Positions 54,112 through 61,610 of a DNA stretch of 64,000 nucleotides are shown here, piece after piece (the first letter of the stretch is position 1; each line of letters begins with the position of its first letter). Under the pieces are notes generated by a model. The model saw only the letters and a program-made list of their open reading frames with translations. It ran no database searches and had not been told where the DNA came from. Origin of the DNA: Clostridiales bacterium UBA4080 (GTDB lineage Bacteria; Bacillota; Clostridia; Lachnospirales; Vallitaleaceae); assembly GCA_002381865.1 (NCBI GenBank), contig DFYO01000055.1:30350-94349 (forward strand). Reading direction: 5' to 3'. The translations under genes and the position numbers were made by a program.

Positions 54112-54993
54112 TCAACCCTCATTATTATCAATATTGTCTTGTTTTTCTATGTTTCTGTCTAAGGTAATTTTGCCAAATTTTCCATTTCTGAATTCATCTA
54201 ATAAAACTAGTGCCATTCTGTCAGTATCGGGTATATTTCCTGCCTTCATAAGCCTTCTTAAGCAGGTTGCCTCTGTGAGAATTTCCATTAGCTCTTTGGT
54301 TTCTATATCTGAAACATTATATTTTTCCAAAAACCTGTCTTTATAATTATTTCTCATAAAATCTATCATATGAAATGCAAGCTCTCTTGTATCTAATAGC
54401 TCTTCTTTTATTGAACCAATTAGAGCAAGTGCAATTCCTACGCTTTGGTCCTCAAACTTTGGCCATAACAATCCTGGTGTATCTAGCAATTCAAAATCCT
54501 TTTTCACCTTTAGCCACTGCTTACCTTTTGTAACTCCAGGTCTATTACCCGTTTTAGCACTTGATTTTCCTATAAGCTTATTAATAAAGGTTGATTTTCC
54601 TACATTAGGAATTCCTACAATCATCGCTCTTATTGGCCTGTTAATAATTCCTCTCGCTTTATTTCTTTCTATTTTTTCTTTACAGGCTATTTTTGCAGCA
54701 GCCATAACGTTATTCATGTTCTTTCCATCTCTGGCATTAACGGTAACTACTTCAGCCCCTTCTTCTTTTAGAATAGCCGCCCATTTTTTAGTAATAAAAT
54801 CATCTGCTAAATCTATTTTGTTAAGTACAACTATTCTAGGCTTGTTGTTTGCAATTTTTAATATTTCAGGATTTCTGCTGCTTAACGGAACTCTGGCATC
54901 TAGCATTTCTATAACAACATCAACTAGCTTAAGGTTTTCCTCCATCATTCTTTTAGCTTTTGTCATATGTCCTGGGTACCATTGAATATTCAT
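54112..54993 (-). CDS. rbgA: Ribosome biogenesis GTPase RbgA (YlqF)
   Basis: A circularly permuted GTPase needed for late 50S assembly. The N-terminus MNIQWYPGHMTKAKRMM is the family signature. G4 NKID at about 57-60 precedes G1 GIPNVGKSTFINKL (about 130) and G3 DTPG. The 293-residue length is typical. The lepB-rbgA-rnhB order is that of Bacillus ylqF-rnhB. Confidence 0.96.
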   Translation of the reverse strand: MNIQWYPGHMTKAKRMMEENLKLVDVVIEMLDARVPLSSRNPEILKIANNKPRIVVLNKIDLADDFITKKWAAILKEEGAEVVTVNARDGKNMNNVMAAAKIACKEKIERNKARGIINRPIRAMIVGIPNVGKSTFINKLIGKSSAKTGNRPGVTKGKQWLKVKKDFELLDTPGLLWPKFEDQSVGIALALIGSIKEELLDTRELAFHMIDFMRNNYKDRFLEKYNVSDIETKELMEILTEATCLRRLMKAGNIPDTDRMALVLLDEFRNGKFGKITLDRNIEKQDNIDNNEG

Positions 54994-55013
54994 ATACTTA
55001 ACCTGCCTTTATT

Positions 55014-55706
55014 TTATTCTACAAATCCAAAACCACTGAAGGGATATATCCTAAGTCCTGCTTTTCCAATAATATCCTCTTTCTTTATTGTTCCTACATC
55101 CTGATACCTGCTATCTGTACTGTTGTTTCTGTTATCACCCATTACAAAATATTCACCTTCTGGTACTGTAAGCGGATAATCTTGATTACCATCATAGCGA
55201 ATTTCTTCCATCCCAAAATCTTCACCAAGTAGCTCTCCATTAATAATTATCTCGCCGTTTGATATTTGTACAGTTTCTCCTGGCAAACCTATAATTCTCT
55301 TAATATAATTAGCCTGTCCGTGATTATATGGAAATACAATAATGTCGTATCTTTTAGGCTCTGAAAATCTGTAAGTAATCTTGTTTAGTACAAACAAATC
55401 TCCATCATGTATATGCGGCTCCATTGAATTCCCTATAACCTTTGTACGATCAGCAATAAATGTAGTAAATAATGCTACTACTATAATCATGATAGCTAAG
55501 TCTCTTAAAAACAGTAATATTTCCCATCCAACAGACTTATTATCTTTATTTTCTTCTTGATTTAATGATTGTTCTTCTTCATTTTTTGTGTCTTGTAAAT
55601 TAGAATTTTCCTTATCCTCAGGTAGATATTCATTCTCGTCTTTTTTTGTTTCGTTTTCGAAAAAATTATTGTTTTCACTCTCTAGATTATTATTTTTTTC
55701 ATCCAT
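55014..55706 (-). CDS. lepB: Signal peptidase I
   Basis: Cleaves signal peptides of exported proteins. A very acidic, Asn-rich N-terminal tail (about 1-60) precedes one membrane segment (about 64-88). The catalytic Ser is in GNSMEPH and the catalytic Lys in YIKRIIGLPGE, with the box GDNRNNSTDSR following. The C-terminal catalytic domain faces outside. The long acidic tail is unusual compared with Bacillus SipS. First gene of the run to plsY. Confidence 0.94.
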   Translation of the reverse strand: MDEKNNNLESENNNFFENETKKDENEYLPEDKENSNLQDTKNEEEQSLNQEENKDNKSVGWEILLFLRDLAIMIIVVALFTTFIADRTKVIGNSMEPHIHDGDLFVLNKITYRFSEPKRYDIIVFPYNHGQANYIKRIIGLPGETVQISNGEIIINGELLGEDFGMEEIRYDGNQDYPLTVPEGEYFVMGDNRNNSTDSRYQDVGTIKKEDIIGKAGLRIYPFSGFGFVE

Positions 55707-55762
55707 TTTTTTAGCCTCTCTTTTTATTTATAAAAACTCTATCTTTATACTGGTATTTTATT

Positions 55763-55791
55763 ATTATACTATATGCTTTTTAACTCATCAA
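55763..55791 (-). promoter_or_regulatory. Promoter for the lepB operon
   Basis: On the minus strand TTGATG (55786-55791) and TATAAT (55763-55768) are separated by 17 nt, just after the rplS terminator. Confidence 0.75.
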
Positions 55792-55796
55792 TCTAC

Positions 55797-55829
55797 AAAA
55801 AGGGGACTAATACAGGTTGTATAGTCCCC
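55797..55829 (-). terminator. Rho-independent terminator of rplS
   Basis: GGGGACTA (minus strand) pairs with TAGTCCCC over 8 bp (55802-55809 with 55822-55829), followed by TTTTT. Confidence 0.88.
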
Positions 55830-55853
55830 AGCTTTCTTAGCTTAACTTAAGTA

Positions 55854-56198
55854 TTAGATTAATTCCTTTACTTTTGCAGCCTTACCAATACGATCTCTTA
55901 AATAATTCAATTTAGCTCTTCTTACTTTACCACGTCTGATTACTTCTATGCGGTCAAGATTTGGAGAATGTAATGGCCAAGTTTTCTCAACACCTACACC
56001 ATAAGATATTCTTCTTACAGTAAAGTTTTCACGTGCTCCACCATTTTGTCTCTTCAATACAACGCCTTCAAACATCTGAATTCTTTCACGAGTTCCTTCT
56101 TTAATCTTAGCATATACTCTTACAGTATCACCAACCTTGAACTCTTGAACTTCAGCCTTTAATTGAGCTTGCTCAATTTTACGTATAATATCGCTCAT
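55854..56198 (-). CDS. rplS: 50S ribosomal protein L19
   Basis: A 114-residue protein at the 30S-50S interface. The core KVGDTVRVYAKIKEGTRERIQMFEGVV-type region (residues about 21-47) and VGVEKTWPLHSPNLDRIEV are intact. I choose the ATG of MSDIIRK, 7 nt after AGGAGG; an ATG seven codons upstream is inside that site. It is separated from trmD by 339 bp, wider than usual, and has its own promoter. Confidence 0.96.
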   Translation of the reverse strand: MSDIIRKIEQAQLKAEVQEFKVGDTVRVYAKIKEGTRERIQMFEGVVLKRQNGGARENFTVRRISYGVGVEKTWPLHSPNLDRIEVIRRGKVRRAKLNYLRDRIGKAAKVKELI

Positions 56199-56229
56199 CA
56201 GTCTTCCTCCTTCCATCATAGATGTTCTT

Positions 56230-56262
56230 ATTATTTAAAATGCAATAATAGCGGACCATCCG
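56230..56262 (-). promoter_or_regulatory. rplS leader hairpins (candidate L19 leader)
   Basis: Two small hairpins lie in the leader: CGGA/TCCG (56252-56255 with 56259-56262) and ATTATT/AATAAT (56230-56235 with 56244-56249). A known L19 leader RNA precedes rplS in other Firmicutes; I could not match its consensus by eye, so this is suggestive only. Confidence 0.3.
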
Positions 56263-56277
56263 TGTTCACAATTTAAA

Positions 56278-56306
56278 ATTATAGCACATCAGCTTTTTTT
56301 ATGCAA
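56278..56306 (-). promoter_or_regulatory. Promoter for rplS
   Basis: On the minus strand TTGCAT (56301-56306) and TATAAT (56278-56283) are separated by 17 nt. Confidence 0.8.
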
Positions 56307-56363
56307 TATTTATTTGCTAATTATTGCTTATTATACAAATATATTATAAAACCAATAGAACAA

Positions 56364-56515
56364 AGTGTCTGACAAGTCAGACACTACGCGCCCGAGCGGT
56401 TTGCGAAGCAATACCTTCTTATCCGCGAGGTGCGCATCTTTGGCACGCAGTGCCTTTTTTGTTTCATAGGAAAGATACTTTTACACATTACCATAGCAAG
56501 GTCTTTCCTATGAAA
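56364..56515. repeat. Structured GC-rich island between trmD and rplS
   Basis: Four inverted repeats follow one another. (1) A perfect 10-bp palindrome AGTGTCTGAC/GTCAGACACT (56364-56385). (2) GC-rich arms at 56388-56399 and 56423-56435 with a small TTGC-GAA-GCAA hairpin inside. (3) GGCAC-GCA-GTGCC followed by TTTTTT on the plus strand (56442-56460). (4) 14-bp arms at 56462-56475 and 56502-56515. Base composition differs sharply from the surroundings. It may be a dispersed repeat or small mobile element, a pair of terminators, or a small RNA gene. No protein is supported. Confidence 0.7.
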
Positions 56516-56537
56516 TAAATAAGTTTATTGTAATCAA

Positions 56538-57245
56538 TCACATATTGCTTTTTTTTGCAGTTTTAATTTTTTCTAGTAGGTCAGGTCTTTTTTTAGCGGT
56601 TCTTAGCAGCGATTGTTCCCTTCTCCATTTCTCTATATTAGCATGATGACCTGAAAGCAAAACCTCGGGCACCTTCATATCTTTATAGATTGGAGGTCTT
56701 GTATATTGTGGATATTCCAAAAGGCCATCAGAAAAGCTCTCAGTGTCCGCTGAAGCATCGTTATTTAACACTCCGGGCAATAATCTGGAAACTGCATCAA
56801 TTATTATCATAACGGCTAATTCTCCACCTGTTAAAACATAGTCTCCAATAGAAATCTCATCTGATACCAGCCCTTCTATTACTCTTTCATCAACACCTTC
56901 ATAATGACCGCACAAGAAAACCAGCTCCTCTTCTTTGGCAAGCTGCTTAGCCATATTCTGATTGAAGGTTTTCCCCTGTGGCGTAAGATAAATAAATCTA
57001 GGTTTTTTATCTCTGTTCTTCATAATATCCTCATAGGCTTCAAAAATAGGTTCCGCCTGCATTACCATTCCCGCACCTCCGCCATAAGGATAATCATCAA
57101 CCTGTTTGTGCTTATTTTTTGCATAATCACGAATATTAACTGCATTCAATTGTATCTTTCCGCTTTCCTGTGCTTTTCCAATTATACTAGTTCCAAGCCC
57201 CTGTGTAATCATATCTGGAAAAAGTGTTAGTACATGATATTTCAT
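56538..57245 (-). CDS. trmD: tRNA (guanine-37-N1)-methyltransferase
   Basis: Methylates G37 of tRNAs, preventing +1 frameshifts. A SPOUT knot enzyme with N-terminal HVLTLFPDMI, the knot segments LCGHYEGVDERV and ISIGDYVLTGGELA, and a C-terminal helical domain with HHANIEKWRREQSL. The 235-residue length is normal. Its ATG follows the rimM stop at 2 bp distance. Confidence 0.97.
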   Translation of the reverse strand: MKYHVLTLFPDMITQGLGTSIIGKAQESGKIQLNAVNIRDYAKNKHKQVDDYPYGGGAGMVMQAEPIFEAYEDIMKNRDKKPRFIYLTPQGKTFNQNMAKQLAKEEELVFLCGHYEGVDERVIEGLVSDEISIGDYVLTGGELAVMIIIDAVSRLLPGVLNNDASADTESFSDGLLEYPQYTRPPIYKDMKVPEVLLSGHHANIEKWRREQSLLRTAKKRPDLLEKIKTAKKSNM

Positions 57246-57247
57246 AG

Positions 57248-57754
57248 CTATAGCCCCTCTGGTATCTTTACAATAATACGTTTATTATTAATATCAACTT
57301 TTAGTACACATTCCTTAATAGCTGGAAGTAAAAGTCCGTTTTTTGTTGAATTATCAATTTCATATACATCATTGCTTCCTGTAAAAATAATATTTTTCAA
57401 TATTCCAATTTTATTATCTTCTATATCAAATACCTCCAGCCCTAATAAATCAGAAATATAATACTCATTTTCTTCAAGGGGAAGTGCATTTTTTCTGTGA
57501 ATTTTAATTATTCCGTTTTTCAGCTTTTCAGCCTGATTCATATCTTCAATCTCTTTCAACCCCAAAATAACCATATTTTTAAAATATTTCACGTTTTTTA
57601 TTGTATAGGAATTAGTAATTCCTCTTATATCTTCAATGTAAATATCCTTTAATAGCTCAAACCTCTTTGGATCTTCAGTTGTAGGAAAAACCTTAAGCAT
57701 GCCCTGAACACCATGGGTATTTGCAACTCTTCCAATATAAATAAAGTCTTCCAT
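57248..57754 (-). CDS. rimM: Ribosome maturation factor RimM
   Basis: A 168-residue 30S assembly factor binding S19. The N-terminal RimM domain starts YIGRVANTHGVQGMLKV. The C-terminal PRC-barrel domain shows YYISDLLGLEVF and LLLPAIKECVLKVD. It is preceded by a terminator-like hairpin, so its expression may be partly uncoupled from khpA. Confidence 0.94.
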   Translation of the reverse strand: MEDFIYIGRVANTHGVQGMLKVFPTTEDPKRFELLKDIYIEDIRGITNSYTIKNVKYFKNMVILGLKEIEDMNQAEKLKNGIIKIHRKNALPLEENEYYISDLLGLEVFDIEDNKIGILKNIIFTGSNDVYEIDNSTKNGLLLPAIKECVLKVDINNKRIIVKIPEGL

Positions 57755-57773
57755 TAAATTTCCTCCATTATAG

Positions 57774-57800
57774 AAAAAGGCTAGGGAGCATTCCCTAACC
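57774..57800 (-). terminator. Intra-operon terminator/attenuator between khpA and rimM
   Basis: On the minus strand TAGGGA pairs with TCCCTA around ATGC; a mismatch then two GC pairs extend the stem, and TTTTTC follows. It lies in the 53-bp gap between khpA and rimM. Confidence 0.65.
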
Positions 57801-57807
57801 CTTAATC

Positions 57808-58041
57808 TTAAAGTATTTCTATTATAACCTTTTTACCTTCTTTTGTAGCAGAAGCTTTCACTACCGTTCTAAGTGCTTTTGCAATTCTTCCTTGCTTGCC
57901 GATGATTTTTCCCATATCGTCAGGAGCAACCTTTAGCTCTAACGTTATAGTATTTTCATCTTCATTAGAAAGCTCTTTGACAAAAACTTCGTCCGGCTGA
58001 TCTACCAATGCTTTTGCAATGACTTCAACTAATTCCCTCAT
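57808..58041 (-). CDS. khpA: KH-domain RNA-binding protein KhpA
   Basis: A 77-residue single KH domain, with GxxG loop in GKIIGKQGRIAKALRTVV. Family members pair with KhpB/EloR and influence cell elongation and RNA metabolism in Firmicutes. It lies between rpsP and rimM, as in most of the phylum. Confidence 0.93.
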   Translation of the reverse strand: MRELVEVIAKALVDQPDEVFVKELSNEDENTITLELKVAPDDMGKIIGKQGRIAKALRTVVKASATKEGKKVIIEIL

Positions 58042-58067
58042 ACTACATGGCCTCCTATACTAAAAGA

Positions 58068-58313
58068 TTATTGGATTACACCAGCAATCTTTAATAGTTT
58101 CTTCACAGTATCTGAAGGTTGTGCGCCATTTGATAACCATTTCTTAGCTGCTTCTTCATCTACCTTTAATTGCATAGTTTCTTTAGTTGGATCGTAAGTA
58201 CCAATTTCTTCGATGAATTTACCATCTCTTGGTGCTCTGGAATCAGCTACAACTATTCTGTAAAAAGGAGCTTTTTTAACACCTAATCTTTTTAATCTGA
58301 TTTTTACTGCCAT
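58068..58313 (-). CDS. rpsP: 30S ribosomal protein S16
   Basis: An 81-residue protein beginning MAVKIRLKRLGVKKAPFYRIVVADSR (the family N-terminus, about residues 1-26) and carrying IEEIGTYDPT. I choose the ATG that follows GGAGGTGA by 5-6 nt rather than a GTG within that site. The ffh-rpsP-khpA-rimM-trmD order is canonical. Confidence 0.96.
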   Translation of the reverse strand: MAVKIRLKRLGVKKAPFYRIVVADSRAPRDGKFIEEIGTYDPTKETMQLKVDEEAAKKWLSNGAQPSDTVKKLLKIAGVIQ

Positions 58314-58365
58314 TTGTTTCACCTCCTTAAATATTTCAGTTCTTTAGAAATTTATCAGGATATTT

Positions 58366-59706
58366 CTATCCCATAAAAGGAAAATTCATTCCTTTTTTGC
58401 CTTTTTTACCCTTCATCATTCCACTCATTTGCTTCATCATCTTTTTAGATTGTTCAAATTGCTTGATAAACTTATTTACATCTTGAATATCTGTTCCAGA
58501 GCCGAGAGCAATTCTTCTTTTTCTTGAGGGATTAATAAGGTCTGGATTACCTCTTTCAGCAAGTGTCATAGATAAAATAATTGCTTCGATTTTATTAAGC
58601 TCTCTATCATCTATTTCAATATTTTTCATTTGTGCACCCATACCTGGTATCATGCCCAAAAGATCCTTTAAGGAACCCATTTTTTTAATCTGCTGCATCT
58701 GCTCTAGAAAATCCTCAAATGTAAATTCGGCTTTTCTGAACTTTCTTTCCATTTCTGCAGCTTTTTTTTCATCAATTACATCCTGTGCTTTTTCAATAAG
58801 AGAAAGTACATCTCCCATTCCAAGTATTCTTGATGCCATTCGCTCTGGATAAAAAACCTCTAAATCAGTCAGCTTTTCGCCTAGACCAACATACTTAATC
58901 GGTTTTTGAGTAACTGCCCTTACAGATAGAGCTGCTCCACCTCTGGTATCTCCATCTAGCTTTGTTAAAATAACACCATCTATGCCGAGCTTTTCATTAA
59001 AGTTTTCTGCAACATTTACTGCATCCTGCCCTGTCATAGCATCTACAACTAAGAGTATTTCCTGCGGATTAGTTGCAGCCTTTACATCAGCAAGCTCATT
59101 CATCATATCTTCATCGATATGAAGTCTTCCTGCTGTATCTATAATAATTACATCGTTATTGTTTTTTATGCCATGAGCAATTGCAGCCTTTGCAATATCA
59201 ACTGCCTTATTCTGATCTCCCATAGAAAAAACCGGAATCTCAAGCTGTCCGCCCACAACCTGAAGCTGTTTAATTGCTGCCGGTCTGTAAATATCACAGG
59301 CAACCAAAAGTGGTTTTTTACCTGATTTTTTCAATTTGCCAGCCAGCTTTGCAGTAGTTGTAGTCTTACCTGCGCCTTGTAGTCCAACCATCATATATAT
59401 AGTAGGCGCCTGCTTTGCGAAGGTTAGTTGGCTTTCTTCTTTTCCCATTAATGAAATCAATTCTTCATGAACAATCTTAACCACAAACTGTCCAGGATTT
59501 AAACCTTCCATAACGTCTTGACCTACTGCCCTGGTTTTAACGGTATTAACAAAATCCTTAACAACCTTAAAGTTAACATCAGCCTCTAAAAGAGCCATCT
59601 TAACCTCTCTCATAGCAGCAGAAACATCCTGCTCTGTAAGTCTTCCTTTTCTTTTTAGTCCTGCAAATATGTTCTGAAATTTATCTGATAGGCTTTCAAA
59701 TGCCAT
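58366..59706 (-). CDS. ffh: Signal recognition particle protein Ffh
   Basis: The SRP GTPase that targets membrane and secreted proteins. An N domain, then a G domain with GLQGAGKTTTTAKLA (about residue 108), DTAGR and TKLDGDTRGG. The M domain is methionine-rich at the end (KMMKQMSGMMKGKKGKKG). The 446-residue length is standard. It starts 15 bp after ylxM. Confidence 0.97.
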   Translation of the reverse strand: MAFESLSDKFQNIFAGLKRKGRLTEQDVSAAMREVKMALLEADVNFKVVKDFVNTVKTRAVGQDVMEGLNPGQFVVKIVHEELISLMGKEESQLTFAKQAPTIYMMVGLQGAGKTTTTAKLAGKLKKSGKKPLLVACDIYRPAAIKQLQVVGGQLEIPVFSMGDQNKAVDIAKAAIAHGIKNNNDVIIIDTAGRLHIDEDMMNELADVKAATNPQEILLVVDAMTGQDAVNVAENFNEKLGIDGVILTKLDGDTRGGAALSVRAVTQKPIKYVGLGEKLTDLEVFYPERMASRILGMGDVLSLIEKAQDVIDEKKAAEMERKFRKAEFTFEDFLEQMQQIKKMGSLKDLLGMIPGMGAQMKNIEIDDRELNKIEAIILSMTLAERGNPDLINPSRKRRIALGSGTDIQDVNKFIKQFEQSKKMMKQMSGMMKGKKGKKGMNFPFMG

Positions 59707-59721
59707 GCTGCTTCCTCCTAT

Positions 59722-60081
59722 CTATAGTTCCTCTAGTATTCCTATAGCAATCTTGTCAATAGCATTCAAGCTATTTTTTAGAATATCATCTTGTTGGTAA
59801 TCATTTAAAATATTTGTTGTAATTTTGTGTATTTCATTCATAGCATTTTTATTTTTAATAAATTTATCTACTAATCCTAGCTTTTCTTCGAAATTTTTCA
59901 GAGATAAATCGCATCTTTTAAGGGTATCATGTACTCCCTGTCTGCTTATATTCATTTGCTGTGAAATTTCTCCAAGAGATAAATCATCTAAATGATATAA
60001 TTCATATATTTTTTTTTGATTGTCTGTCAAAAGTTCTCCATAAAAATCATACAAGAGAGTTTTTTCAAAAATTTCATCCAT
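59722..60081 (-). CDS. ylxM: SRP-associated regulator YlxM
   Basis: A 119-residue helix-turn-helix protein of the YlxM/p13 family (LLTDNQKKIYELYHLDDLSLGEI, then SRQGVHDTLKRC). In streptococci YlxM binds SRP and modulates its GTPase activity. It is the first gene of the ffh operon, as usual, although rnc-smc-ftsY are not upstream here. Its ribosome binding site is inside a 12-bp hairpin at the mRNA start. Confidence 0.93.
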   Translation of the reverse strand: MDEIFEKTLLYDFYGELLTDNQKKIYELYHLDDLSLGEISQQMNISRQGVHDTLKRCDLSLKNFEEKLGLVDKFIKNKNAMNEIHKITTNILNDYQQDDILKNSLNAIDKIAIGILEEL

Positions 60082-60087
60082 ATATTC

Positions 60088-60119
60088 ACCTCTGTAAAGG
60101 TCAAAAGCTTTACAGAGGT
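60088..60119 (-). promoter_or_regulatory. Hairpin that sequesters the ylxM ribosome binding site
   Basis: Arms 60088-60099 and 60108-60119 pair perfectly over 12 bp around an 8-nt loop. On the minus strand the 3' arm ends AGAGGT, the ylxM Shine-Dalgarno sequence, 7 nt before the ATG. The complementary ACCTCT arm lies at the expected first nucleotides of the transcript. Confidence 0.75.
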
Positions 60120-60120
60120 T

Positions 60121-60149
60121 ATTTTATACTATAGTTCAATATCTGTCAA
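60121..60149 (-). promoter_or_regulatory. Promoter for ylxM-ffh
   Basis: On the minus strand TTGACA (60144-60149) and TAAAAT (60121-60126) are separated by 17 nt. Transcription would start within the ribosome-binding-site hairpin's 5' arm or just before it. Confidence 0.78.
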
Positions 60150-60257
60150 GCAAAAAAATACTATATATTTATTTCTGCAATTTATAAAATCATTCTTTTT
60201 TATTATTTTAACGTTGCTTAAGCTGTTATTATACTAATATACAGGATATGCGTTTAA

Positions 60258-60289
60258 GCAAAACAAAAGCATCACTTTGATGCTTTTGT
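60258..60289 (-). terminator. Terminator of ddh
   Basis: A 12-bp stem ACAAAAGCATCA/TGATGCTTTTGT (60263-60289) around a 3-nt loop is followed on the minus strand by TTTGC. The rest of 60150-60337 is AT-rich and shows nothing else. Confidence 0.75.
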
Positions 60290-60337
60290 CTAATTATATG
60301 AAAATATTTTATTATTTATTGGATGTTGTAAAAAACT

Positions 60338-61324
60338 TTATAGCAATTCTTTTCTTAGCTCTGCTCCGCTCTTTGGTGATAAATATGCAGGTGCAATATC
60401 AAAAGGAGTTTTACATCCTGATTGACCTTCCTGGTTTAATCTATACGCCGCTCTTGCATAAGCAACTAAAACACTAGCCGTAAATTCCGGATTAGAGTCC
60501 AGCTTCAAGCTATATTCGACAACATGTGAATTTTCTTTGTTTAATCCTGTTTTGCCTGTTCTTATAACAAATCCTCCATGAGGTATTCCAGAATGCTCCT
60601 TTTCAAGCTCTTCCTGTGAAATGAAATTAACTGTTGTATCATAATCCGAAAAATAATTTGGCATTTCCTTGATTTCACGAGCTATTTTATCCTTATCAGC
60701 GCCTTCCATTGCAACAACATAGCATACTCTGATATGCTTCTCTCTTGTTGAAAACTCAGGATTTTCACCTTTTCTTACCTTCTCAAGAGCTTCATCTACT
60801 GGAATGGTATATTGTTTGCCATCCTTAACACCCTCAACTCTTCTTATTGCATCTGAATGTCCCTGGCTTACTCCCTTTCCCCAGAAAGTATAATCTTTTC
60901 CTTCTGGCAATATTGCATTAGCATATAATCTATTTAAAGAAAACATTCCTGGGTCCCAGCCAACTGAAATAATACTAACTTTATTTGATGCCTTTGACTT
61001 TTTATCTACGTTTTCAAAATGCTCTGGAATATTTGCGTGTGTATCAAAGCTATCCACTACATTAAAAATTCCAGCTAATTGTGGTGTCTGCTCTGGAAGA
61101 TCAGTAGCACTTCCTCCACAAAGGATTGCAACATCAATGCTGTCTGCCATTGATTCTAAATCCTCCATTGAGTAAACCTTTACTCCTTCTGTTAAAGCCT
61201 TTAATGTAGAAGGCTCTCTTCTAGTAAAAATACCAGCAATCTCCATATCGGGGTTTTGTGCAATTGAGCATTCAACTCCACGTCCTAAATTTCCGTATCC
61301 AATTATTCCAATTTTAATAGTCAT
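60338..61324 (-). CDS. ddh: meso-Diaminopimelate D-dehydrogenase
   Basis: NADPH-dependent one-step conversion of tetrahydrodipicolinate to meso-DAP, for lysine and peptidoglycan synthesis. The Rossmann N-terminus is KIGIIGYGNLGRGVE, and family motifs include FTRREP, CGGSATDLPEQ, DSFDTHANIPEH and GWDPGMFSLNR. The 328-residue length is standard. It is monocistronic, with an extended -10 promoter and a terminator. Confidence 0.95.
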   Translation of the reverse strand: MTIKIGIIGYGNLGRGVECSIAQNPDMEIAGIFTRREPSTLKALTEGVKVYSMEDLESMADSIDVAILCGGSATDLPEQTPQLAGIFNVVDSFDTHANIPEHFENVDKKSKASNKVSIISVGWDPGMFSLNRLYANAILPEGKDYTFWGKGVSQGHSDAIRRVEGVKDGKQYTIPVDEALEKVRKGENPEFSTREKHIRVCYVVAMEGADKDKIAREIKEMPNYFSDYDTTVNFISQEELEKEHSGIPHGGFVIRTGKTGLNKENSHVVEYSLKLDSNPEFTASVLVAYARAAYRLNQEGQSGCKTPFDIAPAYLSPKSGAELRKELL

Positions 61325-61362
61325 AAGTATGCTCCTTGTAATAATGATTTTTATCCTTTGTA

Positions 61363-61368
61363 ATTATA
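61363..61368 (-). promoter_or_regulatory. Extended -10 promoter for ddh
   Basis: TGATATAAT on the minus strand provides a TG-type extended -10 box. The -35 region (TTTTTA at 17 nt) is weak, as is common with extended -10 promoters. Confidence 0.65.
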
Positions 61369-61529
61369 TCATAACTTTGCAGGATTAAAAATATTTCTTT
61401 GCAAATTTATTTGTTTAATATTTATACATTTCTGCTAGAAACATATACAATCAGATGAAAGAGGAGAATCCTATCAAATACAGCAAAACCTTTTTTGCAA
61501 CTTTTAGATTCATTTCTTTCCTTTTAACA

Positions 61530-61567
61530 AAAAAAAGACTCTATCAAAATCAGATAAGTCTTTTTTT
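61530..61567 (-). terminator. Bidirectional terminator after the lipoprotein gene
   Basis: AAAAAAAGACT (61530-61540) pairs with AGTCTTTTTTT (61557-61567), with an inner TATC/GATA stem. U-tracts lie on both strands. Confidence 0.75.
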
Positions 61568-61610
61568 AAAGCAAATCAGCTCTGCTTATTAATAGTATTT
61601 GCTAATTATC

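Noticed and set aside
53774..54346. A 190-codon plus-strand open frame opposite rnhB and rbgA
   Set aside because: It is antisense to two well-recognised genes, has no ribosome binding site of note and a composition typical of reversed AT-rich coding sequence.
56324..56518. A 64-codon plus-strand open frame across the trmD-rplS island
   Set aside because: It runs through four inverted repeats, which explain the open frame better than a protein. No ribosome binding site and no recognisable sequence.
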